20,275 nt of DNA from a virus. The stretch lies in IMG/VR virus record IMGVR_UViG_3300031951_001511, positions 1-20,275 of that record, one strand, 5' to 3'. The notes below the pieces were generated by a model, which worked only from the letters and a program-made list of their open reading frames with translations, was not told the origin of the DNA and did not search any database. A program made the position numbers and the translations under genes. Shown here in pieces: positions 1 through 7,214 of the stretch; the stretch's first letter is position 1; each line of letters opens with the position of its first letter.

Positions 1-528
1 AAGCTTCCGTATCCGGTGTGGGTCCGTGAGGGCCACCTTCACGCACCGCAGGGCGAAAGCATCAGCTTCCGCCATGTGGCGCAAACGCTGGCCGAGTACG
101 ACCGGGACTTCAGCGTTCAGCTCGTGGCGTATGACCGCTTTGCGTTCCGGCGGTTTGAGGAAGACATCGACGAACTCGGCCTGTCGGTTCCGTTCGCGGA
201 GCATCCGCAAGGCGGGCTGAAAAAGGGCAAGCCGCTCACGACGGGCGGCGACGGGCTCTGGATGCCCGGCTCAATCCGACTGCTGGAAGACGCGCTTTTA
301 GAGGGCCGCATCCGGCTCAAGCGCAACCCTGTCCTGATCTCGGCGATGATGTCGGCGGTGATCGAAGAGGACAAGTGGGGCAACCACTGGCTGGCTAAAA
401 CCCGGTCAGTCAACAAGATCGACGCCGCGATTGCGCTGGCGATGGCAATGGGAGCGGCAAGCATGGGTGAGCAAATCGCTCCGGCCTCCCCTTGGGATGA
501 CCCCTCTTACTCGTTGGCCGCCGCATGA
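1..528 (+). CDS. terL: Phage terminase large subunit, C-terminal part (5' truncated by window)
   Basis: The reading frame is open from base 1 to the TGA at 526-528, so the gene enters from outside and only the last 175 residues are seen. The visible part fits the nuclease half of a Terminase_1-type large subunit, the motor that cuts concatemeric DNA and drives it into the prohead. The C-terminal stretch KIDAAIALAMAMG (codons near 415-455) matches the conserved acidic position of the nuclease site, where an Asp is followed by a small-residue helix. The adjacent portal, protease and capsid genes support this. The stop overlaps the portal start (ATGA at 525-528), so the two are probably translationally coupled. 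The ATPase half, with its Walker motifs, lies upstream and cannot be checked. The GTG at 16 is internal and is not taken as a start. Confidence 0.9.
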   Translation, partial: KLPYPVWVREGHLHAPQGESISFRHVAQTLAEYDRDFSVQLVAYDRFAFRRFEEDIDELGLSVPFAEHPQGGLKKGKPLTTGGDGLWMPGSIRLLEDALLEGRIRLKRNPVLISAMMSAVIEEDKWGNHWLAKTRSVNKIDAAIALAMAMGAASMGEQIAPASPWDDPSYSLAAA

Positions 529-1787
529 AGCTGTTCGGCTACGAGTTCGGTGGTCGCGATGGCCGTAAGGATGAGGAGCGCGTCATCACGTCGGTGACGG
601 GCATGGAACGCCCTGGCTCCAGCATCCTGCAACTGATCGGCGTGACGAGCGCCACGCTGCCCACCGTGACGATTGATAGCGCGCTTTCGGTTCCGGCTGT
701 GTCGGCGGCGGTGTCGTTCCTGTCTGGCAGCATGGCGAATCTTCCGCTGCACGCCTACCGCGTCAAGAAGGGCGGATCGGAACGGCTGAAGGACGGCGTT
801 CAACGCCTCATGAATGAGGCGCCGAACCCGGAGTGGACGTCCTTTGGGATGCGCAAATACCTGTGGCAACAAGTGTTCACGGGCGGTCGAGGGCTGGCGT
901 GGATCGAGCGCGACGGTTCCAAGATCGTCGCCATTTGGCCGATGGACCCCGGCGAAACGCAGATCACCCGCCTCGGTGGCCGCAAATTCTACAACTACGG
1001 CGGCAAGCGATACGAGGCTGCCGACGTAATCGACATCCCGTTTATGCTGAAAATTGACCAGCTCGGGTCTTATAGCCCGATCACGATGGGCGCGAAGGCT
1101 ATCCAGCTCGCGCTGGCGATGAACGACTATGCGTCAGGGTTCTTTGCCGGTGGCGGTGTTCCTCCGTTGGCTCTGGTCGGGCCGATGCCTGCCGGGCCTG
1201 AAGCGGTCAAGCGGGCGCAGGCGGATATCAAGCGCGCGATCACGGCGGCCAAGTCCAGCGGCGATGCAGTGTTTCCGATCCCTGCCGGGTACGATCTCAA
1301 GCCGGTCGGCTTTGACCCCGACAAGGGCCAGATGACCGAGGCCCGGCGCTTCCAAATCGAGGAGTTCGCCAGGATTTGGAACCTTCCGCCGGTCTTCCTG
1401 CAAGACCTGACGCACGGGACGTTCAGCAACACCGAGCAACAGGACTTGCATTTGGTCAAGCACTTAATTGCTCAATGGGCCAAGGCTTTCGAGGAAGAGT
1501 GCAATCTTAAACTGTTCGGCCAGCGGCCCGGCGGCCTCTACGTTGAACACAATCTGGACGGCCTGATGCGCGGTGACTTCAAGTCGCGGATTGAGGGGCT
1601 GGCCCGTGGCGTTCAGTCGGCGATCCTAACGCCTGACGAGGCCCGCGCGCTGGAAAATCGTCCGGCGATGCCAGAAGGCGGCAGGCTCTACATTCAGGGG
1701 GCGACCGTCCCGCTCGGCTCGCAGCCGGTCACGAACAACGGAGGGGCGAATGACCCTGGAAACTCGGACGCTAACCCGTCCGGTTGA
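525..1787 (+). CDS. Portal protein, HK97 family
   Basis: A 420-residue protein of typical length for HK97-type portals (pfam04860 family by recognition). Portals form the dodecameric ring at one capsid vertex through which the terminase pumps DNA and to which the neck binds. Family-like segments include LPLHAYRVKKGG after the N-terminal helix, the stretch RKYLWQQVFTGGRGLAWIER, and the region EEFARIWNLPPVFLQDLTHG followed by SNTEQQDLHLVKH, which is the portal signature near residues 285-315. The Gly/Asn-rich C-terminal tail is probably flexible. The ATG at 525 overlaps the terminase stop and there is no strong ribosome site, so coupling is likely. The 3' end overlaps the protease gene by 38 nt. 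The order terminase-portal-protease-capsid is the standard HK97 order. Confidence 0.95.
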   Translation: MKLFGYEFGGRDGRKDEERVITSVTGMERPGSSILQLIGVTSATLPTVTIDSALSVPAVSAAVSFLSGSMANLPLHAYRVKKGGSERLKDGVQRLMNEAPNPEWTSFGMRKYLWQQVFTGGRGLAWIERDGSKIVAIWPMDPGETQITRLGGRKFYNYGGKRYEAADVIDIPFMLKIDQLGSYSPITMGAKAIQLALAMNDYASGFFAGGGVPPLALVGPMPAGPEAVKRAQADIKRAITAAKSSGDAVFPIPAGYDLKPVGFDPDKGQMTEARRFQIEEFARIWNLPPVFLQDLTHGTFSNTEQQDLHLVKHLIAQWAKAFEEECNLKLFGQRPGGLYVEHNLDGLMRGDFKSRIEGLARGVQSAILTPDEARALENRPAMPEGGRLYIQGATVPLGSQPVTNNGGANDPGNSDANPSG

Positions 1788-2328
1788 GGTCCGCGCCGCT
1801 GGTGACAGTGGACGGACCATCGCCGGTTACGCAGCCGTTTTTAACAGCACGGCGGATATCGGGGATAGCTTCCGCGAGATCATCGCGCCTGGAGCCTTCG
1901 CGGGCACGCTGGGCGGCGATGTGATGGCCCTGATTGGCCATGACCGCAACCGCGTGCTGGGTCGCACCACGGCGGGAACCCTGCGGCTTCGCGAGGACGA
2001 CATGGGGCTGGCGGTCGAGATCGATCTGCCCGACACCACGGACGGGCGAGACCTTGCAGTGCTGATCGAGCGCGGCGACGTGTCAGGAATGTCGTTCGGG
2101 TTTGTCGTCACGAAACAGCGGTGGGATGAGACCGGCCCGGTTCCGACGCGGACCATTGAGGCGGTTGATCTTCGGGAGGTCACGGTCACGGCGTTTCCCG
2201 CCTATGACGACACCTCCATTGCGCTGCGCTCGCTGGACGACGCCCGCAAGGAACACCGCAAGCATCACAATCAGTCGGGCTATTCCCTTCGGAAAGCCCG
2301 CACCGAGATGACCCTTCGGGGTCTGTAA
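1750..2328 (+). CDS. Prohead protease, HK97 family (peptidase S78-like)
   Basis: A 192-residue serine protease that acts inside the prohead, trimming the N-terminal delta domain of the capsid protein and degrading itself before DNA packaging. The fold markers are GYAAVFN near residue 26, REIIAPGAF near 42, LIGHD with the candidate catalytic His64, GMSFGF with candidate nucleophile Ser115, and LREVTVTAFPAY with Glu143 as likely third member of the triad. The spacing matches the His/Ser/Glu arrangement known for the HK97 protease. The ATG at 1750 lies inside the portal gene and follows a strong GGAGG at 1740-1744, which supports this start despite the 38-nt overlap. Its substrate is presumably the product of the next gene, which carries the expected N-terminal coiled-coil extension. 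Confidence 0.95.
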   Translation: MTLETRTLTRPVEVRAAGDSGRTIAGYAAVFNSTADIGDSFREIIAPGAFAGTLGGDVMALIGHDRNRVLGRTTAGTLRLREDDMGLAVEIDLPDTTDGRDLAVLIERGDVSGMSFGFVVTKQRWDETGPVPTRTIEAVDLREVTVTAFPAYDDTSIALRSLDDARKEHRKHHNQSGYSLRKARTEMTLRGL

Positions 2329-2350
2329 CCTCCCACGCGACCGCGTGAGG
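2329..2350 (+). other. Stem-loop in the leader of the capsid gene
   Basis: The arms CACGC (2334-2338) and GCGTG (2343-2347) enclose a GACC loop. CCT (2329-2331) can also pair with AGG (2348-2350) across a 2-nt bulge. It begins right after the protease stop and lies 72 nt before the capsid start. There is no T-run, so it looks more like an mRNA-processing or stability element, or a weak pause, than a rho-independent terminator. The remaining leader (2351-2421) is GC-rich with no recognisable promoter. Confidence 0.35.
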
Positions 2351-2421
2351 CCGGGCCGGGCTAGATCGGTCAACCGCAGCGTCGAGACGACGCCGCACCT
2401 CCCATAGATGGAAATTCTACC

Positions 2422-3666
2422 ATGAGCACTGAACTGCACGAGAAGCGCGGTCGCCTCGTTACCGAAGCGCGCGCCGCCCTGGACGAGATCAAGGGCAACA
2501 CCGACGACAGCCGCGCCGCCGAACTGGAAGCGCGTCACGATGCGATCATGGGCGACTTCGACAAGGTGTCTAAGGACATCGAACGCGAAGAGCGTCAGGC
2601 TGCCATCGAGGCCCGCGCCGAAGAGCAGCGCGCCGCCCAACGCCCGATTCCGGGTGACGCCGAGGCTCGTGGCCAAGACGTCCAGGGCAAGCCGGAATAT
2701 CGCGAGGCGTTTATTGCGCTCGCCCGCGCCGGCTTCGACCCGCAGGAGATTTCGCCTGAGCTTCGCGTGGTCCTCAAGGCGGGCGTGGAAAAGCGCGCCC
2801 AGTCCACCACGGTCGGCGCGGGCGGCTACACGGTCCCGACCGATCTGGCCAACGCGGTTGACAAGACCCTGAAGGCTTGGGGGCCGATGTACAACGAGGA
2901 CATCTGCACCGTCATCACCACGTCGAGCGGAAACCCGCTGGACTTCCCGAAGATCGATGACACCGCCGTGGCCGTTGCCCAGCACTCCGAAGCTTCGGCC
3001 ATGACCGACGACGGCGGCGTTGACGCTACGTTTACGAAGCTGACCCTCGGCGCCTTCGCCTATGACACCGAGTGGGTTCAGATTTCGATGGAGCTGCTGC
3101 AAGACAGCGCCATCAACATCGAGCAATTTCTCGGCGAACTGCTGGGCGAACGTCTCGCGCGTCGCGTCAACAGCGAACTGACCGTGGGTGACGGCACGGG
3201 CGACCCGCTCGGCATCGTCGCGGCTTCGACGCTGGGTGTTACCGCCGCTTCGACTACGGCGGTCACGTTCGATGAACTGCTGGACCTCTACCACTCGGTT
3301 GACCCGGCCTATCGCGCCTCCCCCAAGGCGCGCTGGATGTTCAACGACACCACCCTCAAGGCTATCCGCAAGCTGAAGGGCGGCGACGGCCAGTATATCT
3401 GGCAGATGGGCGACGTTCGGACGGGCGCTCCTGGCACGCTGTTTGACAAGCCGTACTCGGTGAACCAAGCCTGCGTGAACGGCGCGACTGGGACCAAGCC
3501 CATCGTCTTCGGTGACTTCGGGAAATACTACGTCCGCAAGGTCGGCGCTCCGGTGATCGGCGTGCGGCGCGAGTATTACTGGCCGAACATCGGCCTGGCT
3601 GGCGTGGTTCGCCTCGACGGCGATCTGATCCAGACGGGCGCCGTGAAGCACCTGGTCCAAGCTTAG
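2422..3666 (+). CDS. Major capsid protein, HK97 fold, with N-terminal delta domain
   Basis: A 414-residue HK97-type coat protein (pfam05065 by recognition). Residues 1 to about 75 are charged and helical, a predicted coiled coil rich in Glu, Arg and Ala. This is the scaffolding delta domain that the upstream protease removes. A variable linker follows, then the coat domain starting around KRAQSTTVGAGGYTVP (residues 124-139); the cleavage site probably lies in or just before this stretch. Later landmarks are the P-domain strand around MTDDGGVDATFTKLTLGAF and the C-terminal KYYVRKVGAPVIGVRREYYWPN, typical of the family. A weak GGA lies about 9 nt before the ATG. The gene stands apart from its neighbours, with a 93-nt leader and a stem-loop after it, as expected for the most abundant structural protein. 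Confidence 0.96.
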   Translation: MSTELHEKRGRLVTEARAALDEIKGNTDDSRAAELEARHDAIMGDFDKVSKDIEREERQAAIEARAEEQRAAQRPIPGDAEARGQDVQGKPEYREAFIALARAGFDPQEISPELRVVLKAGVEKRAQSTTVGAGGYTVPTDLANAVDKTLKAWGPMYNEDICTVITTSSGNPLDFPKIDDTAVAVAQHSEASAMTDDGGVDATFTKLTLGAFAYDTEWVQISMELLQDSAINIEQFLGELLGERLARRVNSELTVGDGTGDPLGIVAASTLGVTAASTTAVTFDELLDLYHSVDPAYRASPKARWMFNDTTLKAIRKLKGGDGQYIWQMGDVRTGAPGTLFDKPYSVNQACVNGATGTKPIVFGDFGKYYVRKVGAPVIGVRREYYWPNIGLAGVVRLDGDLIQTGAVKHLVQA

Positions 3667-3673
3667 GGACAGG

Positions 3674-3693
3674 GGGCGGGTTAACGCCCGCCC
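3674..3693 (+). terminator. Stem-loop after capsid gene (partial terminator or 3' stabiliser)
   Basis: A perfect 7-bp stem, GGGCGGG (3674-3680) with CCCGCCC (3687-3693), encloses the 6-nt loop TTAACG. It starts 7 nt after the capsid stop. The following bases (TCAACCTTTCC) hold only a short broken T-run, so full intrinsic termination is unlikely. Protection of the capsid mRNA 3' end or partial attenuation of downstream genes is more plausible. Confidence 0.55.
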
Positions 3694-3723
3694 TCAACCT
3701 TTCCAACACTGAAGGAGTAGGTC

Positions 3724-4095
3724 ATGTCCTACAATCAAACGGGCTACCGGAACGCGGATGGCGTCGAGGTCGTGACCGGCCAGACTGCGGTAACGCAGGC
3801 CACCAGCATCACCACGGGCGTTACCTGCAACGCCTACACGGGCGTCATTACCACCGTTTCGCAGACGGTGGCGGCTGGCGCTGAAGCTGAGTTCACCGTG
3901 ACGAACGACAAGGTTGCGGCGACTGACGTAGTGGTCGCTTCGATCAAGACGCACACTTCGGCGGGTGACTTCATTGTGGCGGTTTCGGCCATCGCGGCGG
4001 GCAGCTTCAAGCTGCGGCTCACCAACCTTCACGCCTCCACAGCCGGGAACAACACGCTGGCCATTAACTTCCTGGTGCTGAAGGCCACGGCCTGA
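3724..4095 (+). CDS. Putative capsid decoration/structural protein, beta-rich
   Basis: A 123-residue protein rich in Thr, Ala and Val, with alternating hydrophobic residues throughout and no membrane segment. The pattern (short N-terminal arm, TGVTCNAYTGVITT, AEAEFTVTNDKVAATDVV, AGSFKLRLTNLHA, then a final hydrophobic strand) is one I have seen repeatedly in unnamed proteins next to capsid genes of tailed phages, and it suggests a single beta-sandwich domain. A role on the capsid surface or at the head vertex is inferred from position and fold style only. It has a strong ribosome site, GGAG at 3714-3717, six bases before the ATG, one of the best in the window. High expression would fit a decoration protein. 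The stop overlaps the next start (TGATG at 4093-4097). Confidence 0.75.
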   Translation: MSYNQTGYRNADGVEVVTGQTAVTQATSITTGVTCNAYTGVITTVSQTVAAGAEAEFTVTNDKVAATDVVVASIKTHTSAGDFIVAVSAIAAGSFKLRLTNLHASTAGNNTLAINFLVLKATA

Positions 4096-4286
4096 TGCGA
4101 CTGCGGATGCTGACGGGCATTGCCGGGGCCGATTTTGTCGTCAACCCCGGCGAGGAAACCGAGCGTTTCAGCGGTGATGAGGCTACGCGCCTTGTCGCCG
4201 CTGGATACGCGGTTCCTGTCAGCGACGAGATTGTGGAGCGCGCGGTAAAGGCTATTGCGCCGGAACGTCGGAAGGGGAAATCCTGA
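4095..4286 (+). CDS. Small phage protein of the head-completion region (copy 1)
   Basis: A 63-residue protein of unknown function. It begins MRLRMLTGIAG, has an acidic middle with NPGEETERFSGDEATRLV, then the segment AAGYAVPV and a basic tail ERRKGKS. Short proteins with the pattern 'Gly, turn, Asp/Glu-rich helix, Leu-x-x-A/Q-A-G-Y/L-A' are common beside head-tail connector genes. The gene at 5220-5453 has the same design (RLLQAGYAVA) and is probably a paralogue. The start overlaps the preceding stop and the stop overlaps the next start, so expression is likely coupled on both sides. A structural or chaperone role in head completion is only a guess. Confidence 0.75.
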   Translation: MRLRMLTGIAGADFVVNPGEETERFSGDEATRLVAAGYAVPVSDEIVERAVKAIAPERRKGKS

Positions 4287-4867
4287 TGTGGCGTCCGGTG
4301 ATTGTCACGACCGCCGCGACCGGCGAGCCTATCGAGGCTGAGGACGCAATCGCGCATGTTCGGGCGCAAGGCGCGGGCGATGACGTCGAAATTGCCGCGA
4401 TGGTCGCAACCGCTCGCGCCGTCGTGGAAAGCCGCACCGGAACCAAACTGTTCACGCAGACAGTTACCCTGCAAACAGATGATTGGGCGGACCTGGGCGC
4501 GCTTCCTGTCGCTCCGGTGCAGTCGATAACGTCTGTCACCTACACCGACACGGACGGCGCTAGTCAGACGCTAGGCGGTTCGGTGTATGAGGCGCGGCTC
4601 TACGGGTTGGAGCCGGCCATTGTTCTGAAATATAACCAGACTTGGCCGACTATTCGCCAAGGCTCTCAGATCGTCGTCGTGGCCGTTGTCGGTTATGGCG
4701 CCGCCGGAACGCAGCCGCCTGAAACCTTGCACGCAATGCGGCTAATTGTGGCTGATTTGTATGCGTTCCGCGAGACGGCGCAGATCGGCAGCGTGTCGGG
4801 CAAAATCCCAAGCACGGCCACGGTTGACGCTCTGCTGGCAAATCACAAGCTGGCGCTGATCGTCTGA
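4286..4867 (+). CDS. Head-tail connector protein (gp6/gp8-like adaptor)
   Basis: A 193-residue protein with the features of the phage gp6-like / phiE125 gp8-like connector family, which forms the adaptor ring under the portal. The N-terminal half has helices typical of the family: IEAEDAIAHVRAQG, then DDVEIAAMVATARAVVESRTG (the signature 'D..i..li..Ar..iE..tg'). The stretch PVAPVQSITSVTY follows, where these proteins usually have a beta insertion, then LRYN/KYNQTWP-like sequence. The C-terminal helix TLHAMRLIVADLYAFRE is also family-typical. It is coupled to the genes on each side by TGATG overlaps (4284-4288 and 4865-4869). The location between capsid and joining-protein genes is as expected. 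Confidence 0.88.
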   Translation: MWRPVIVTTAATGEPIEAEDAIAHVRAQGAGDDVEIAAMVATARAVVESRTGTKLFTQTVTLQTDDWADLGALPVAPVQSITSVTYTDTDGASQTLGGSVYEARLYGLEPAIVLKYNQTWPTIRQGSQIVVVAVVGYGAAGTQPPETLHAMRLIVADLYAFRETAQIGSVSGKIPSTATVDALLANHKLALIV

Positions 4868-5211
4868 TGCGCGCCGGGGCTCTAGACCGTTTGCTTACCC
4901 TTCGCCGCCGCATGGTGCAGGCTGATGCGCTTGGCGAAGAAGTCGAAACCTTCGCCGACTTGGCGACCGTTCGTGCGAGCAAAACCGACATCAGCGACGC
5001 TGAAAAGGTGCGCGCCCAACAGGTCGGGGCCGAGATCACCACGCGGTTTCAGATCCGCTGGTCGGTGAACTGGTCGGACTTGAATCCGAAGGACCGGGTG
5101 ACGTGCGACCTGCGCGAATACGAAGTGGTCGGCGTCAAAGAGATTGGCCGCCGTGAAGGCATCGAGATCACCGCCGCTGCGCGGGCCGATCAGAACAACC
5201 TCTACACTTAG
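4867..5211 (+). CDS. Head-tail joining / head closure protein
   Basis: A 114-residue protein of the Phage_H_T_join type (SPP1 gp16-like). These form the stopper that closes the portal channel after packaging and docks the tail. Recognisable parts are the N-terminal GALDRLLTLRRRM, the WSDL-containing segment after the arginine-rich strand TTRFQIRWSVNW, and the C-terminal strand pair DRVTCDLREYEVVGVKEIGRREGIEI, the family's usual ending ('d.i...g..y.I.gv.e.grr..l.i'). The ATG overlaps the connector stop. The next gene starts 9 nt after the stop. Confidence 0.9.
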   Translation: MRAGALDRLLTLRRRMVQADALGEEVETFADLATVRASKTDISDAEKVRAQQVGAEITTRFQIRWSVNWSDLNPKDRVTCDLREYEVVGVKEIGRREGIEITAAARADQNNLYT

Positions 5212-5219
5212 GGCGAGCC

Positions 5220-5453
5220 ATGAAAATCAGGATTACGACGGACAATCTGGCTCCGACACACAGCCTTGGTGATGTGATTGAGATCGCCGAAGCCGACGCG
5301 GTGCGGCTGTTGCAGGCCGGTTATGCGGTGGCAGCGGGTGAAGCTGCGGCGCTGGTCGTTAACGCCCTGCCTTTGCCTGAAGAGGTCGAGGCCCCCGCAA
5401 AACCCAACAAACCGGCGAAGGCAGAGCCCGCCGAAACCGTGATCGGAGAATAG
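5220..5453 (+). CDS. Small phage protein of the head-completion region (copy 2)
   Basis: A 77-residue protein of unknown function. The N-terminal half (MKIRITTDNLAPTHSLGDVI, then an Ala/Asp-rich helix ending RLLQAGYAVA) parallels the product of 4095-4286, which has RLVAAGYAVP at the same place. The C-terminal third is a Pro/Ala/Glu/Lys-rich tail (EEVEAPAKPNKPAKAEPAE) that looks disordered and is absent from the other copy. The ribosome site AGGGCGAG lies just before the ATG. It sits between the joining protein and a decoration-like protein. The role is unknown. Confidence 0.75.
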   Translation: MKIRITTDNLAPTHSLGDVIEIAEADAVRLLQAGYAVAAGEAAALVVNALPLPEEVEAPAKPNKPAKAEPAETVIGE

Positions 5454-5457
5454 ACAC

Positions 5458-5868
5458 ATGGCCGACCTTTCAGTGACCGCCGCTAACTGCGTCCCCGGTG
5501 CGGGCGTGGTTCCCGAATTCGGCACGGCTGGCGAAACCATCGCCGCCGGCAAGGCGATCTATCTGGCCGCGTCCACGAACAAGTGGATGCTTGCCGACGC
5601 CAACTCCGGCACCGCTGAGGCTCGCGACGCCAAGGCTATCGCGCTCACCAGCTCCTCGCTCAATCAACCGATTGCTTACCAACGTTCTGGAAGCCTGACC
5701 TTGGGCGCCACCATGACGGCGGGAACGGTCTATTATCTCTCCGACACTCCCGGCGGCATCTGCCCGGTTGCTGACGTCGGCTCGGGCGAATACGTCGAGG
5801 TTATCGGAGTGGCGACGTCCACCACGGTCATGTCGCTTATCCTGGCTTACTCGGGCGTCGCGCTCTAG
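5458..5868 (+). CDS. Putative capsid decoration/structural protein (second type)
   Basis: A 136-residue beta-rich protein without membrane segments. The order of motifs is GETIAAGKAIYLAASTNKWM, then LADANS, EARDAKAIALTSSSLNQPI, SGSLTLGATMTAGTVYYLS, PGGICPVADVGSGEYVEVIG, and a last strand VMSLILAYSGVAL. This layout ('AG..vYl......l.lada', 'a.GiAl......q.v.....G....g....Gt.Y.ls...GgiaP') is one I recognise from many unnamed phage head-region proteins thought to decorate capsids or form head fibres. Its function is inferred. GGAGA lies about 8 nt before the ATG. The stop TAG overlaps the next start (TAGTG at 5866-5870). It differs in sequence from the 3724-4095 product. Confidence 0.78.
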   Translation: MADLSVTAANCVPGAGVVPEFGTAGETIAAGKAIYLAASTNKWMLADANSGTAEARDAKAIALTSSSLNQPIAYQRSGSLTLGATMTAGTVYYLSDTPGGICPVADVGSGEYVEVIGVATSTTVMSLILAYSGVAL

Positions 5869-6335
5869 TGACGATCCGCGTCGAGGGTCTAAAGGAACTC
5901 GACCGGGCGCTTTTGGAAATGAAGACCGCCACGGCGCGGGGCACCGTTCGGCGCGCAATGCTAAAGGCGTTGCAGCCGATGGCGGACGAAGCCTCGCGTC
6001 TGGCGCCCGACGATCCCCGCACAACCGGCCAAGACCTTCACCGCTCAATCAAGGTCGGCGATGCGCTCAAGGCCGGGCGTTCGATGATGACAAAGGGCTT
6101 TGGGTTCGGAGACGGTCAAGTGACCGTTTGGATGGGTCCGACAAGGGAAGGCTATCCTCAAGCCATCATGCAGGAGTTTGGGACGGTAAAGCAGCCGGCT
6201 CAGCCCTACATGCGGCCCGCCTGGGACGCTGGAAAGGCCCAGCTTCTGGAGGACTTCTCCACGAACATGGGCGCCGAGATTACCAAGACAGCCGAACGCG
6301 CGGCGCGCAAGGCGGCACGGAAGGCGGGGCTCTAA
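5868..6335 (+). CDS. HK97 gp10-like neck protein
   Basis: A 155-residue protein with the HK97 gp10 pattern (pfam04883 by recognition). The N-terminus IRVEGLKELDRALLEM opens the family domain, followed by the conserved helix and then APDDPRTTGQDLHRSI ('aP..tG.L..si'). The next conserved section is VWMGPTREGYPQAIMQEFGT ('vg......ya...EfGt'), ending QPYMRPAW ('pfl.pA'). These are the diagnostic steps of the family. Proteins of this family act at the head-tail interface during tail completion. The start is the GTG at 5868, which overlaps the preceding TAG. The next gene begins immediately after the stop. Confidence 0.92.
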   Translation: MTIRVEGLKELDRALLEMKTATARGTVRRAMLKALQPMADEASRLAPDDPRTTGQDLHRSIKVGDALKAGRSMMTKGFGFGDGQVTVWMGPTREGYPQAIMQEFGTVKQPAQPYMRPAWDAGKAQLLEDFSTNMGAEITKTAERAARKAARKAGL

Positions 6336-6728
6336 ATGGAAGAGGCGTTCCGCAATCATCTGTTGGCGTCGGTTCCGCTTGTGGCGCTGGTTGGCCAGAA
6401 AATCCGATGGGTGGTTTCGTCGCAAGGCGATACGGGAAACCGGATCGTTCTGACCACTATTTCGCGAGTGCCCGTCTATCACACGAGCGGTCAATCCGAC
6501 CTTGCCGACGCGCGGGTTCAGGCGGACTGCTACGCTGAAAACGCCTTGGCGGCTCTAAGCATCGCACGGGCGCTGAAAGCGGCCATCCCCAAAACCCAGT
6601 TCACGCGCGACGGGCTAATGTTCTCGGTCACTCAACTGAGCGAGCGTCAGACCTACGAGGACGCGGCGCCGTCGCATCGGGTCCACCGCGTGAGCGTTGA
6701 CTTTCAGGTCTGGCACACAAGCCCCTGA
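6336..6728 (+). CDS. Tail terminator / completion protein, DUF3168-like
   Basis: A 130-residue protein matching the DUF3168 (gp17-like) tail completion family. The N-terminus EEAFRNHLLASVPLVALVGQKIRW fits the usual 'l...L.....l..lvg.ri.p', and RIVLTTISRVPVYHTSG follows as 'P.i.y..is..p'. LADARVQADCYAENALAALSIARALKAAI is the family's central strand and helix ('....vqvd.ya.....a..la.av...l'). It would cap the tail tube and connect it to the neck. The ATG follows the preceding TAA directly. This is the last gene of the head-neck block before a 75-nt gap. Confidence 0.88.
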   Translation: MEEAFRNHLLASVPLVALVGQKIRWVVSSQGDTGNRIVLTTISRVPVYHTSGQSDLADARVQADCYAENALAALSIARALKAAIPKTQFTRDGLMFSVTQLSERQTYEDAAPSHRVHRVSVDFQVWHTSP

Positions 6729-6757
6729 GCCTCAATACGCCCTTTGGCAAGGCGCCC

Positions 6758-6780
6758 GCCAACGTCGCGATGACGTCGGC
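6758..6780 (+). terminator. Possible weak terminator or processing stem-loop before the tail-tube gene
   Basis: Arms 6758-6766 and 6772-6780 pair over nine positions with one A/C mismatch around a 5-nt loop (GCGAT). The core is ACGTC/GACGT. It is followed by CTTCCTTTAA, a broken pyrimidine run. It lies in the 75-nt gap between the tail terminator and tail-tube genes, so it may set the relative level of the abundant tail-tube mRNA. Intrinsic termination would be weak. Confidence 0.35.
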
Positions 6781-6803
6781 CTTCCTTTAAATGGAGCCAC
6801 CTG

Positions 6804-7211
6804 ATGGCCATCACCGGCTATAACACTACGCTGCAACTCGACAACGCGGCGGGAACTCTGACCTCGCTTGGCGAGGTGGTCAGCATCACGCCGATCAACG
6901 TCGCGGTCGGCACGGTTGAGGCTACTCACCTGACCTCGACCTCGGGCTATCGGGAATACCTCTCGACCCTGAGCGATGCGGGCGAGGCGTCCGTGACCAT
7001 TAGCTGGACCCCTGGCAACGCCACCGACGTCATTCTCTACACCGCCGCGACTGATCGCCTTGTGCGGACGTTCAAGCCGACGTTCCCGAACACGAAGTTT
7101 ATTTCGGTTGAGTGCTTCGTGACCAGCTACTCGCCCGGCGCCATCAACGCCGACGGCAAGATGGAAGCGACCTTCACCGTCAAGTTCACCGGCGTCCCGA
7201 CCTACGGGTGA
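6804..7211 (+). CDS. Major tail (tube) protein
   Basis: A 135-residue protein with the composition and strand pattern of siphophage tail-tube subunits. The N-terminus GYNTTLQLDNAAGTLTSLG is followed by 'v..I..i.......ve.T.l.s..gyre....l.D.ge.s...', visible here as VEATHLTSTSGYREYLSTLSD. This 'T-H-L/M-x-S' motif and the later ATFTVKFTGVPTYG are typical. The ring subunits stack around the tape measure to form the tube. TGGAG at 6792-6796 lies seven bases before the ATG. Its position directly upstream of the chaperone and tape-measure genes supports the call. Confidence 0.9.
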   Translation: MAITGYNTTLQLDNAAGTLTSLGEVVSITPINVAVGTVEATHLTSTSGYREYLSTLSDAGEASVTISWTPGNATDVILYTAATDRLVRTFKPTFPNTKFISVECFVTSYSPGAINADGKMEATFTVKFTGVPTYG

Positions 7212-7214
7212 TAA

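Noticed and set aside
2083-3660. A 525-codon open frame on the - strand across the protease and capsid genes
   Set aside because: It is a shadow of the G/C-rich third positions of the capsid gene. It has an Arg/Ala/Gly/Val-rich composition, no recognisable domain and no ribosome site, whereas the + strand genes are clear family members.
5768-6538. A 256-codon + strand frame overlapping the decoration-like, gp10-like and tail-terminator genes
   Set aside because: It is out of frame with three well-supported genes and translates to an Arg/Ser/Gly-rich sequence with no family likeness.
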